NCBI GenBank assembly: GCA_036417435.1
Contig: CM070900.1
Location: forward strand, 33,395,496 to 33,459,495
Source: Inia geoffrensis
Lineage: Eukaryota > Chordata > Mammalia > Artiodactyla > Iniidae
DNA: 64,000 bases
Direction: 5' to 3'
In this document: in pieces, positions 53,411 through 63,529 of the stretch
Layout: each line of letters begins with the position of its first letter
Numbering within the stretch: position 1 is the first letter of the stretch
Notes under the pieces: generated by a model
Told to the model about the DNA's origin: nothing
What the model saw: only the letters and a program-made list of their open reading frames with translations
Databases searched by the model: none
Made by a program: the position numbers and the translations under genes

Positions 53411-54001
53411 TGTCGAACCCAAGTTTGTGTGTTCAATGCACAGTGAGGCCAAACAAACTGAAATGTTGGAGTTTGGAGTGGAGAAAGGTTTATTGCAGGA
53501 CCAAGCAAAGAGAACAGGGTGGCTCATGCTCAAAAGACCCGAACTTCCAAGTGGTTTTCAGGAAACAGCTTTTATAGGCAAAATTTGGGGTAAGGTCTGC
53601 AGGGTGTGTGACCTTCCTCTGATTGGTTGGTGGTGAGGTAAAAGGATGGTGTTCCAGGTATCTCAGTCATCAGCCTCCGGTTCCAAGCAGTAGTGCTAGT
53701 GCTCAGCCTGCAGTTACCATCCTCCACCTGTGTAGGGGCCCTAGTTCCTGTAAAAGAACTCAGAGATGTGTATCAGATTGTTATGTATATTCCTTGGGGA
53801 GGAGCCAGGACCCAGCCCCATCTCTGCAGTATTGTTTCTTTCTGCATTCCCTCACTTCCCTAATTAGTGACTGTTTGAATCTGCCCTTTGGAATTCAGGG
53901 AAGGTCTAGGAGACTGAAACCTTTTTCCTACAAACAGGAAATAGGGGACACAGAAAAGCTTTCATGTCTGGGAGGGTCCCACAGGGTCCTGCTAGGTTTC
54001 A
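53411..54001 (-). mobile_element. ERV LTR with complete promoter and poly(A) layout
   Basis: Runs from tgtcgaacccaagtttgtgt to tcctgctaggtttca. On the minus strand, in order: a CCAAT box (plus 53619-53626, ctgattgg), a TATA box tataaaagc (plus 53568-53576), about 80 bases of leader, the poly(A) signal aataaa (plus 53489-53494) and the terminal U5. No 4-6 base target duplication was found. A CHR SINE lies just beyond its 5' end. Confidence 0.8.
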
Positions 54002-54237
54002 GTCCCACCCCCGGTTTTTTTTGTTTTTTTTTTGCAGTATGCAGGCCTCTAACTGTTGTGGCCTCTCCTGTTGCGGAGCACAGGCTCCAGACGCACAGGC
54101 TCAGCGGCCATGGCTCACGGGCCCGCCGCTCCGCGGCATGTGGGATCTTCCTGGACCGGGGCACGAACCCGTGTCCCCTGCATCAGCAGGCGGACTCTCA
54201 ACCACTGTGCCACCAGGGAAGCCCTCAGTCCCCCCTT
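53998..54237 (-). mobile_element. CHR-type SINE beside LTR
   Basis: Antisense, T-rich tail at 54015-54033, body to 54224. The flanks tcagtcccaccccc (about 53999) and tcagtcccccc (54225) are an imperfect target duplication. Confidence 0.93.
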
Positions 54238-54439
54238 TTCTTTGCTACTCCTCAGTCTTGAGGGGAACAGGTGTTGGCAAAGAAAGGGAATCATGTTTGG
54301 AGAGATAAGTTAGTCATAAACTTGGCAGAGGACTCGGTTTTAGGGGGACTCGGTTTTACTCTTTGTAGTTGAGAGACCTAACACTGCCTTAAAAATAACT
54401 TTACAACCTTTAAAAGCTCTTGCTTAACTGGAATGGTAG
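54238..54439. other. Unique DNA
   Basis: Nothing recognised; a short duplicated phrase ggactcggtttta occurs at about 54331 and 54346. Confidence 0.45.
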
Positions 54440-54560
54440 GATACAGTTCAGGCCTGGAAGATATGGACTTGGTTCTGCTTCTCCTCATCTATAAAATGAA
54501 GGCGTTGGACTAGTTCAATTCTAGGATTACCTCTCTCTCTATAGGTTTGTGATTCTGTGG
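54440..54560 (+). repeat. MIR-type SINE 3' part
   Basis: cttctcctcatctataaaat and gaaggcgttggactagttca follow the 'cctcatctgtaaaatg…gttggactaga' pattern of MIR-related SINEs. Confidence 0.65.
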
Positions 54561-55315
54561 ATTTGAATTCCTGTATTAACTACAAAATATGCCTATTTAA
54601 TAGATTTGGTCTTACATATTAAGACCCAATTAACATAGATGTACAACTAATCAGAAGGATAGGTGTGTATTAATTAACTGTTCATTTAATAAAATTGTCC
54701 TGGGAGGTGAGGTGAAATTGAGGATTGAGATAAATACTCTTTCTTTTTCATGGCATGTTCTCAAGCACAAACTGTCGTTCAGAGGTGATTAGAGCCCACT
54801 AGCTTTTTCTTTCACAGATGAGGTGAGCATTGAGAAGTTAATGGACTGGCAGTCAAGGTCACAGAGAAAGTTAGTATGAGAACAAGAAATGGGGTTTCAA
54901 ACTCTAGCCTTCTGTTCCTTGCTCATCCACAAGCCTTTGCTGCTGCCTTTTCCTAGTTCTGCTTTGAGAAACACATCTTGAGTTGCGCTAATTATTCAGT
55001 GTGTATTAAATATCAATGTGAATATTGAGGCTGAAAAAATTTGCCACTTATTTATTGCAACTACACACTCTGAGCAACATGCTTGGTTTGTAAATGTCAC
55101 TGTAATACTTCACCGTATAACAATACTTTGATACTTAAATATAATTGCTATTTTGTAAGTTTGTGCTAAATTTTATTTCAAATATTTCAAAGTAAATATA
55201 GTCATTTTATTTACTCCCTGTTAGAGAGAGTAAATTTATATTTTTTCATATCTCTCCAACTGCCTTCTTCTTTTTGACTGAGAGTTAGAATTAATCTCGG
55301 TTCCCTTGCCTCACC
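54561..55315. other. Unique DNA
   Basis: No feature recognised; moderately AT-rich. Confidence 0.45.
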
Positions 55316-55470
55316 CAAATAATAAGAACTACCCTTTACTGGATGTCTGCTATCTGGCAGGTCCCACACTAGGTGCTTTACAAAGAGGACATCTAATTCT
55401 TGAAATAATTCTGCAAGCTAGGACTTGCTTTGCAGGGGGAAAAACAGGCTTAGAGAGATGAGTGACTTAG
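55316..55470 (-). repeat. MIR SINE, antisense
   Basis: tactggatgtctgctatctg, ggtcccacactaggtgcttt and gggaaaaacaggcttagaga match antisense MIR. Confidence 0.8.
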
Positions 55471-55759
55471 GGGCTCACTGCTTGTAGGTGGTATAAACAG
55501 TTTTCAAAGACAGAACTCTGGCTCCAAAGCTTGCATCCTTTTTCATACCCATATAAATCCTCTCTGCCTACCTCCCTGTCTATTGACTCTTTTAAGGGAT
55601 ATTTGTGGATGTTGGCTATTTTATTTAATTTATATTTTGGTCTGTCCTGCATCTGTTTTTTGGGGGAACTGTCTTTTTTTTTCCATACCCTGCTCTCCTG
55701 AAAGGGTTAATTATTTGGCCCTGGGTTCCCTGCCCAAAGCATGAGCATGTAACCCAAAC

Positions 55760-56065
55760 AGGGATGGCGCAATCAAGAGGCTGACACAGACACCCAGGGG
55801 TGCTCTTTTTGCTGAATTTACAGGCTCAGAGAACAGCATACCTTATCGCTGCTCTTATACAGTGAGGGATATCTGGGAGAACAGAGATTAGGGAGGGAGC
55901 AAGAGACATGACCGCATGGTTTGAACCCCTCAGCCATCTGTGTCTGAGGCCAATCCGCTCCCCTGTAACTTCCAGGTTAAGTGTAACAATATATTCCTGC
56001 TGCTGCCTAAGTCAGCTTCAGTTGGGTTTCTGATACTTGTAACCAAACAGTCATAATTGAGAATT
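55760..56065 (+). mobile_element. Possible MaLR-type LTR remnant
   Basis: The stretch ending ttcctgctgctgcctaagtc, ttgggtttctgatacttgta, accaaacagtcataattga resembles the 3' end of mammalian MaLR LTRs. The left limit is a guess. Confidence 0.35.
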
Positions 56066-57918
56066 CCTAACTCATACTTGCTCTCACAGGGCTTGAATAG
56101 TGCTGTGAGGCTTGTCAGCGATAACCTTATCCCATATAATACTGACTATTTGGTGGTTGCATGGCTGTAGCAGGTGACCAACCCAAGCTTCTCACCCTGG
56201 AGCTGCCAGCAAGGGCATTCATTTGAAGTTCATGCTTACTGGGTAGGGATGCCCAGTCATCCTCCACAGTTGGGAAAGGAAGTCTGGGGGGAAAAGATGC
56301 AAATGACTTAAAAATGATAAGCTCTTCTTAAGGTTACATTTAATTTGATGTGCTGAAGTTTCTGTTCTCGGTGCTGAATATTCATGTTTAGTGAGGAGTC
56401 CCACAGGCTTCACAAGAGGGTCATTTTCTACAATTTCAAAGTGGAGAGAGATGTGCTTTTTGCTGATAATATACCCTAGGAGTGATGAAGGTGAGCTGCG
56501 GAATCTTTTTTTAACCATTTACGTTCTGACAAGTCATTTTTACAAAAAGCTCACAATTCAGATTAAGAGCACTGTGAGGGCTTTTGCTTAATTACTGGTA
56601 AACTTGTTTCTACATGAGGATACGTGAAGGGCAAAAAGGCTTATGTAACCCATCTTTTAACAAACCCTGATGAAACTCAGTATGAGGTGCATGCATTATT
56701 TCAAAGTTATTAACTTCTTGACTCAGTTTAAATTGCCATAAATTACATCTGCACCAATGATTTAGCCAACCTCTTCCCCGAGTAGTGCAAAATGTCATGG
56801 AATGATAAGAGGGCTAGAAGTAAATTGAAGCCAGAATGAAATCTCACTTTATGCAGGTTGATAGGATTCCTTATCGCTACTCGCAAAGAATGCAAAGACT
56901 TGTATCTTTTTATGTGCCAGCATTTTTAGTCATGCTGTAGAGAGATTTTTTAATAAATACTGTTCTGAGGAGTTTGCATTGAGGAAGTAGAGTGAGTAAC
57001 AGGAGAAAGTAAAACGTGGTTAGATTAGAGAAATAGAAGCAGACCTCTTACCCAAAGCAAGTAGGAGCAATGGGTGGCGGGTTAATTGAAAAAGTCATTT
57101 AATGAGGGAATCATAAAAAAGATGAAACATACACAGGCAAATATTTTGTTTTAATGTAAAACATTTAAATATATATTCATTTGCCAATCTCACTGATATA
57201 ATCTGAGGCCTTTGTTTGAGGGGAGCTTCACTGATTGGAGTTCTCTGTCTTTTTTCTTGACCAAGCTATACCCGTGAAGTTGCTGTTCACTTACATCCTG
57301 TTTCAGGTTCCATTTCTTTAAAGAGAGCCAGAATTTAAAAATATTGTGAAGCTGTCTACTTCCAGACTCCATCTAGATTTTTTTTTATCACCACCCCCAT
57401 CTCATTCACACAACTTAATAACAATTTTTGATAGTGGTCCTATTTAGAACATCTTTTAAAAACATATACCTTGGTTGTCATGGAAAAACACCTTTCATTC
57501 TTTTGAATTCATATTTCCGTGGTTTACACAACAGTTTGTTAAGTGCTTTAATTATCTTGACAAGTTCAACTGGTCTCAACAGGGTAGGAACAAAGAAACA
57601 CAGTTCACTCTTGGTAAAAGTACAACCCAACTGGTGGGCCCATAATTGGATAGAATGCTAGAAAATGCCTATAAGTTTATCATGCCACGGATATTAGTGT
57701 GGTGAGTCTATCAGAGGAACGAAACAGGTCTTTTAATCTAGTGATTTGTTTAAATGAAGGTTAATTAGAGACTTTCTACAGTAAAATGTTGTCAGAGAAG
57801 GAACTGTACTGGACTTTGTACTTAACAGATCTTTTATTTTTTAAAGATTACTGAGCTTTACCTCAATGAGCAAGGAAAGCAAACAAACAAAACCCTGTAC
57901 CGTTAAAAGTAGCCTCGC

Positions 57919-57920
<2 letters not shown>
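56066..57920. other. Unique DNA
   Basis: No repeat recognised. Several short minus-strand frames with splice-like edges were examined (for example 56240-56283) but none could be joined into a consistent reading. Confidence 0.45.

Positions 57921-57957
<37 letters not shown>
57921..57957. repeat. (TG)18 microsatellite
   Basis: An uninterrupted run of alternating T and G, 37 bases. It is likely to be length-variable between individuals. Confidence 0.98.
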
Positions 57958-57963
<6 letters not shown>

Positions 57964-58166
57964 AGTGAATAAGCCAATTAGATATGCCGTCTGGTTTCCA
58001 AAGAAGCCACCATGAGTGGGATGGAAAGGTGATAGGTGGGTCCCTGCTTCTGCTGAAGCAAGTGCAGGTAAAAGCTATAAAAAACTGGGACTGCTGGGAT
58101 ACACAGTTGTTTAAATTCTGCTTTGAGACCTGACTCAATCCCAAAGACAATCTTCAGTGAACTTAC

Positions 58167-58351
58167 TATCTCACAGATGTCATTGCCTTGATACCCTGTG
58201 GCCTTGTGGGGATGAGTGTCATAGTGATAGACTGGAAAGTGCATGTTGCCTTTGACCATATGCTGTAAACTTGTATCCAGCATTCTCTCAATCAGAGCCC
58301 CACAGCATTTGTTTGTAATCAGATTCCATCCCCATATACCAGCAAGGGAAC
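58167..58351 (-). other. Candidate spliced exon, unidentified (weak)
   Basis: On the minus strand a pyrimidine-rich acceptor cctatcatttttcag ends just before 58351 and the donor gtaagt follows 58167 (plus 58161-58166). The 185 bases are open in one frame, entered in phase 1 and left in phase 0, giving 61 full codons containing AGIWGWNLITNKCCGALIE and NMHFPVYHYDTHPHKATGYQ. The surrounding frame (57978-58373) is open for 131 codons. I do not recognise the peptide. A chance frame of this length is expected a few times in 64 kb, and strand bias of the transposons argues against a minus-strand gene. It could also be an exon of a non-coding RNA or nothing. Confidence 0.22.
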
Positions 58352-58372
58352 CTGAAAAATGATAGGATTGCA

Positions 58373-58456
58373 ATCATAAATATTTGGTGGCTTAGAGTAA
58401 GCTGTAGGTCTTCCATCATAAATATTTGGTGGCTTAGAGTAAGCTGTAGGTCTTCC
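58373..58456. repeat. Perfect 42-base tandem duplication
   Basis: Two identical adjacent 42-base units (58373-58414 and 58415-58456), starting atcataaatatttggtggct, followed by seven bases of a third copy. No mismatch, so recent or an assembly artefact. Confidence 0.97.
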
Positions 58457-58463
58457 ATCATAA

Positions 58464-61199
58464 GTGTCAGCTTTTCCCCGCTAAATTATGTTGCCATTAG
58501 AATTTATAAAAACCAGTTTTCAATGCATTACTGATTAATGCAGGGGACAATATGGTCATACTTTTTCATGAAAAATACTGCCTGGGTGTACTTGGGTCTA
58601 CAGAATTATTAAGTATGTCATCTACTGAATATCTAAAGGCCATAACCTTCTTGGAGCATAGAGTAGAAAGCAAGAGCAGAAGGAATTATGTTCATATTTT
58701 GGTAGATGCTAAACAGTATCTAGTTCCTACCTTTCATGCCATATGTGGACAATCACTGGACTCACTACACTGGATGTTACAAGCTTCTGTAGGTACTCGT
58801 ACTGCAAACAGAAACTCGAAAGCATTTACATTTATCCTGCTTTCGGAATGTTGTTTTAAGAGGAAGACTAATCATAAATAATGAAATTGAAGCCTTATAA
58901 TCCTCAGGGGCTGAGCTCCTCGTGATGGGACTGAGCTCTTCCTGATGGGAAAGGCGGATTCCAGATATGCAGGCCTGCTTCTGATGCGTGATCAGTTCTG
59001 AGAATCTGCAGTCTCCATGTATTCCCCAACCATAAACAGGACAGAAGGAGTGAAGAAAGGGGGTCAGAACCCAGAAGTGCTTCTAGAATTAGTGAAAGGC
59101 TTTCAACTTATGCTATTAACTTTGCATTTATAGTATTAGATGACATTATGGAGACAGAAGTGTTTTCTGTTAATATAGATAAGAAAATTGTTTGTTTGTT
59201 TGTTTGGTATAGCTTTTTTCAAAGACTTCCTGACTCATTTCCCTCCTCACTTTCTTTTAGGTTTGAGCTCTGACTCACCCATGAAATTTCTAGTTAGGAA
59301 AAAAGTGAAGAAAAGCTAGATTTGGTTCAGTAGGTAGAAAACTATGATTAGAAACATTTATGTATTTATATTATTGTATTTGACATGTGGAATTATATAT
59401 CAGCTAGTTCTAGTGTGCATAATTCTATTTCCAGTTATTTCTGCTATAGTTCCTTATGACACAGGTATTTAAAAGTGCGAAAATATTCTTTTCTGATATC
59501 TTTGGGGATTAATAAAAATGAAGTGGTGCGATGTTACAAAACCTGCTGCACTGTGCGTTTGGTGTTTAGCATGAGAATGTGGTTGTGAGCACGTACATAA
59601 AACAAGATATATTCTTATTTAGGTAAATAGAAGTGGTAATATAACCACTGGAAAACTATTATAAATCTTCTCACGATGCCATCAGTGAAAAATAAAAATT
59701 GTGTCCTAAATACTTGAAGAAGTATTAATGATTCATGCAGGTTAGAGCACCTGAAAACTCAACTTGTCCTTCCAGACACCATCTCTCCTGATTGTCAGGT
59801 GCTTGCATTTCATTCAGGTATTTCCTGTGCTTGGTTTTCCAATGACATGTACTTTGTGCAGATTTGTGTATTTATTAATGACTCAGAAAGGGATGTACTG
59901 AAATGTGACAATATTACATATTACATCATGACATATCTTTTCAGAGCTAAGTATTTTATATTCTCATTTAGCCATGGTGAAGGATTGGTGACTATATGAT
60001 GAGTAAAGTTTAGCTTTGATTTATAAGAGCCTTCAACATTTGGAATTTAAACAATGTAATTTTCTACTGCCTAAAAGAAGAATTGGTCTGCTTTTAGGGT
60101 GACTCTGGGTCACTAATTTGGAAAGAAAAGTGATTTAACACTTATATCAGAATCAGAAGAATGACTGATTCCCAACAACTAATGGAAATAAAGTAATTGT
60201 AAGGCCTTGCCCCAGCCATCATTTTTGTATCAAGTGTGAAAAGTTACTGGTTCCATATGTAAATATCAGATATCCTCAAATATAGCAGAGATGTTTTTGC
60301 ATTTAGAGGTGCTATTCTTAAGCTATTGAATATTGAGAGGATGCTGCATATACTTATGGTCTATGGAAAAATTAGTTTAAAGTGTAAAATTGTGTAGTTT
60401 CATTATTCTGTTTTTTGTTGTTAGCTCGTCAGAATGAGAAATGCAAGCCTCAGTTGCTCTCAGGGGCTTAATGGCCAATCTTGTTCAACTTTTCCTACAT
60501 CGTTGATTTATTTTGGATGTTGATCAAGGCTGACCGTGGATGCTTCAGCATTCCAGGGACTTTGGCCTGATGTTGGGTAGCAGGAAAAGCTAATCACGTT
60601 TTGGATCCCTTCCAGGTGTGCACAGTTTTAGTGTATTACATATTTCTACAGGCTTTTAAGTTATCATTTCAATATCAAATTTACCATAATCCAGGGATTC
60701 CTAAGTCAAACTCGACTGGAAAGTTGAAAGAGACATGTCATCGTTGACTAAGTCAGGCCACAATCAATCACCTCATCCTATAGCTAGGACCAACTGTAGT
60801 CAAAAGGAAATGATACATTATTGAGTTTTGTAATTATTAGTCATTATGGATAACATTAAAAATAAAAAGAGTAATATACGTAAGTGAAAGAAACTTTCAA
60901 ACTTTGCCCCCTCCTTCATTCATTATTAGGGAGCATTTGAAGTCAACATAGTTTTGATTGATTACAAATCTGAATATTGCTATTTTCTACTTTTTCTTTC
61001 CAGCTGATTAGAACATCTCTGTAAAACTATGTTCATTCAAAACTTGGACCCAATTAAAATCCTCTGTCAGTGGAAAACAGAATAATGGCTCATCTTTTCT
61101 TCTTGTAAAGTGAAACATACAATGATGTTTTAGGATTTTTGAGGTCTGGTATTGGGTACTGTTTGATGCTACCACATGTATGAGCCTGTATGCATTTAT
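58464..61199. other. Unique DNA
   Basis: 2.7 kb with no supported repeat, exon or RNA gene. A (GTTT)n-like run lies at 59189-59205. A 109-codon plus-strand frame at 58552-58881 has no homology I can recognise and no splice or promoter context. Confidence 0.5.
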
Positions 61200-61549
61200 A
61201 TCCACTTATCCTGCCTTCCCTTCTCTTACTATGGAAAAACTATCTGTTTTCCTACTTAAGGCCAACACTTCCCCTGGTCTACAGGGTCCCATTTTCTTTT
61301 GCTTTTTTCAAAAATATCACTCTAGCAATTCTCCTCTCTTCTGTAAATCAATTTTCTCACTAAAATTTTTATCAGCCTAGTGGTATGATGGAGTATTATC
61401 CACTAAAAAACCTTTCGAGTATACTTCCTCCTCTAGCTCCCATCCCATTCTGTAGCCCCTTTATAACAAAACTTCTAGAAAAACTGTCTCTATCACCTGT
61501 GACCGATTTCTCTCCTCCCATTCTCTCTGTGCATTTCTCCCCTCATTCC

Positions 61550-62020
61550 CTCAAAGTTGTGCTTGTCAAAGTCGTCAGTGACTTTCCTTTTGCTCTTCTA
61601 ATGACCAATCCCTAGTTTGTATCTTCTTTGAACTTTCAGATCATTTGACACAGGTGCTCACTCCCTAATTTTCAATTTAGCTTTGGGGACATTCTTTCTT
61701 GATTCTTCTACCTTACTGGGCACTTTTTCTCAGGCTGTAGTTCCTTCTCATCTCCCTAACTTATTTGGGACACCTCAGGGCTACATCCTTAGAGTGTCCC
61801 TTTTCTTTATCCACACTCCCTCACTTGGCGATTTCATCAGCTCTCGTGGCTTTAATACCTTCTAAATATTAACAACTCCAAAATTTCTGTATCCAACCTT
61901 GACCCCCTCCCTGAACACCAGACTCATAGACTCAAATGCCTATTTGTCGTTTCCACTTCAATGTACTGTAAACTTATTAAACTTAATATTGTATGTCTCA
62001 AACTGCACTTTGATTTCTCC
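61550..62020 (+). pseudogene. L2 reverse-transcriptase remnant
   Basis: The frame 61683-61865 reads GTPQGYILRVSLFFIHTPSL then GDFISSRGFN, matching the CR1/L2 block 'VPQGSVLGPLLF…TLPLGDLI…HGF' that precedes the catalytic YADD. The YADD codons themselves (just after 61858) are destroyed by a stop and changes. The upstream block at 61560-61650 carries the 'VSDF…FELSDHLTQVLTP' type region. Long inactive. Confidence 0.7.
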
Positions 62021-62084
62021 CCAGTTTTACTCTTCTAAGAGCCTTCCCTATTTTAATAAATGGAAACTCCTTCTTTCCAGTTGG

Positions 62085-62182
62085 TCAGACAAAAATAACA
62101 AACAAACAAAAACCCAAAATAAAACCAAAAACCCCAGCAAAAACAAATAAAAAATGAGCAAACCAAGAACAAAAACAAAAAC
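62085..62182. repeat. A/C-rich low-complexity run
   Basis: CAAA- and AAAAC-like units (caaacaaacaaaaacccaaa) inside the L2 element; possibly the decayed tail of a small insertion. Confidence 0.85.
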
Positions 62183-62939
62183 CATAGAGTAAACCTTCCT
62201 CTATTTTTTCCAAGCCCCACTCCTAATCTTTCAGGATATCCTGTTGGCTCTACTGTCAAAATACATACAGAATCGATCAATTTCTTACCGCTTTTATTAT
62301 GATCACCTCCCAAATTCTCTGCACACATTACAGCCTTATTCATCTAACTCGTCTCCCTGCTTCCATACTTGCTTTTCCTATGGTCTATACTCAACATTGC
62401 AGGCAAAATAATTTTTCTAAAACATGTTAGATTATGCCCTTCTCCTCAAAATCATCAACTGGCCTCCCATTTCATTCAGAATAAATTCCACATCTTTTTA
62501 TGGTCAAATAGGCTGATCTTGAGATCAGCTCCTCCGCTACTTCAATAACCTCATTTCCTACATCTCTCTCTGTGGCTCAACTTCCCTGTCTGGCCTCTTT
62601 GTTGTTTCTTAAGCATTCCATCTAAGCTCCTGCGTCAGGGCCTTCCTTGATCTCTCTTCCTGGAACGCTCTTCCCCCAGACAGCCCATGACTCATTCCCT
62701 TCCTTTCTTCAAATCTTGTTCAAGTGCCACCTTATAAATGGGACTTTCTTGGTTACTGGATATAAAATAATACCACCTGCCCGAAATTGGTACTACCATG
62801 ATTTATTTTTCTACAGTACTTACTAGTTGTCAGACTATGTATTTATTTGCTAAGTTGTCTGTTGCTGACTTCTCCCACATGGAAAATACATGTTTCGTGA
62901 GGGCAGTGTTAATGAATATACGACTAAACATCCATGTAA

Positions 62940-63005
62940 CACAGATCGGTGCTTCCTAAACCTGAACGCTCATCACAGTCATCCAGACAACCTGTTAAAA
63001 ATGAA
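62940..63005. repeat. Possible MER5-type fragment
   Basis: gtgcttcctaaacctgaacg … cagacaacctgttaaaaatg resembles one end of a hAT-Charlie MITE. Short and uncertain. Confidence 0.35.
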
Positions 63006-63115
63006 AATTTCAAGCTTTTTTTACACAGTCATTGTAGCATACAAATGGCTGGTTGAACAGAGCTTGCTGCATAGCAGATGCTCAATGAGTATTTGTTGAA
63101 TGACTGAAGGACTGA

Positions 63116-63529
63116 ATGCGTGAATGACCTTAGAGATTCACTATTCAGAGGTGAAATGTGTGATTTTATTTCCCTTTTTACTAATGCTTTTCTTACTATG
63201 TGCAACACTTGGTGCAAGGCACCAAACCAAATTGAAAGGTAGATTGCCTTTCATTTTTTTTTCTAGTTAATTAAAGGGATTAGTCTCATGGCTAATAAAA
63301 TGAAGACTATCTATTTACCACAATCCCACAGAGCAATCTTCCTCAACATTCAACCACTTAAGTTATACCTCCACTCTTTTTACATATTATTTTTGTCTAA
63401 ATTAACATTATGTATAATAAAGAGAAGGTAAATATAAAAATAAGTTCTGAGGTGTCTGATACAACAAAGTTATTCTCATAAAGCTCTCTGTTTATTTAGT
63501 TTTCTAGAGATAATTTTACCCCTGCAACT
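63116..63529. other. Unique DNA
   Basis: No feature recognised. Confidence 0.45.

Larger units (their letters stand above)
61200..63115 (+). mobile_element. Long L2 LINE remnant (sense), with 3' end
   Basis: A single L2-like element in plus orientation: ORF2 remnants (61400-62500), 3' coding/UTR text (62620-62760, cttcctggaacgctcttccc) and the typical end near 63060-63110 (tagcagatgctcaatgagta, tttgttgaatgactg). Interrupted by an A/C-rich low-complexity run at 62085-62182 and possibly by a MER5-like piece at 62940-63005. At about 1.9 kb it is long for such an old element. Confidence 0.75.

Noticed and set aside
56240..56283. 44-base minus-strand micro-exon with acceptor catcttttccccccag and donor gtaagc
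   Set aside because: The protein-like reading (LPFPTVEDDWASLP) needs a phase that does not match the end of the candidate exon at 58167, and short splice-like pairs are common by chance.
58552..58881. 109-codon plus-strand frame in unique DNA
   Set aside because: No known domain, no splice context, and length within chance expectation.
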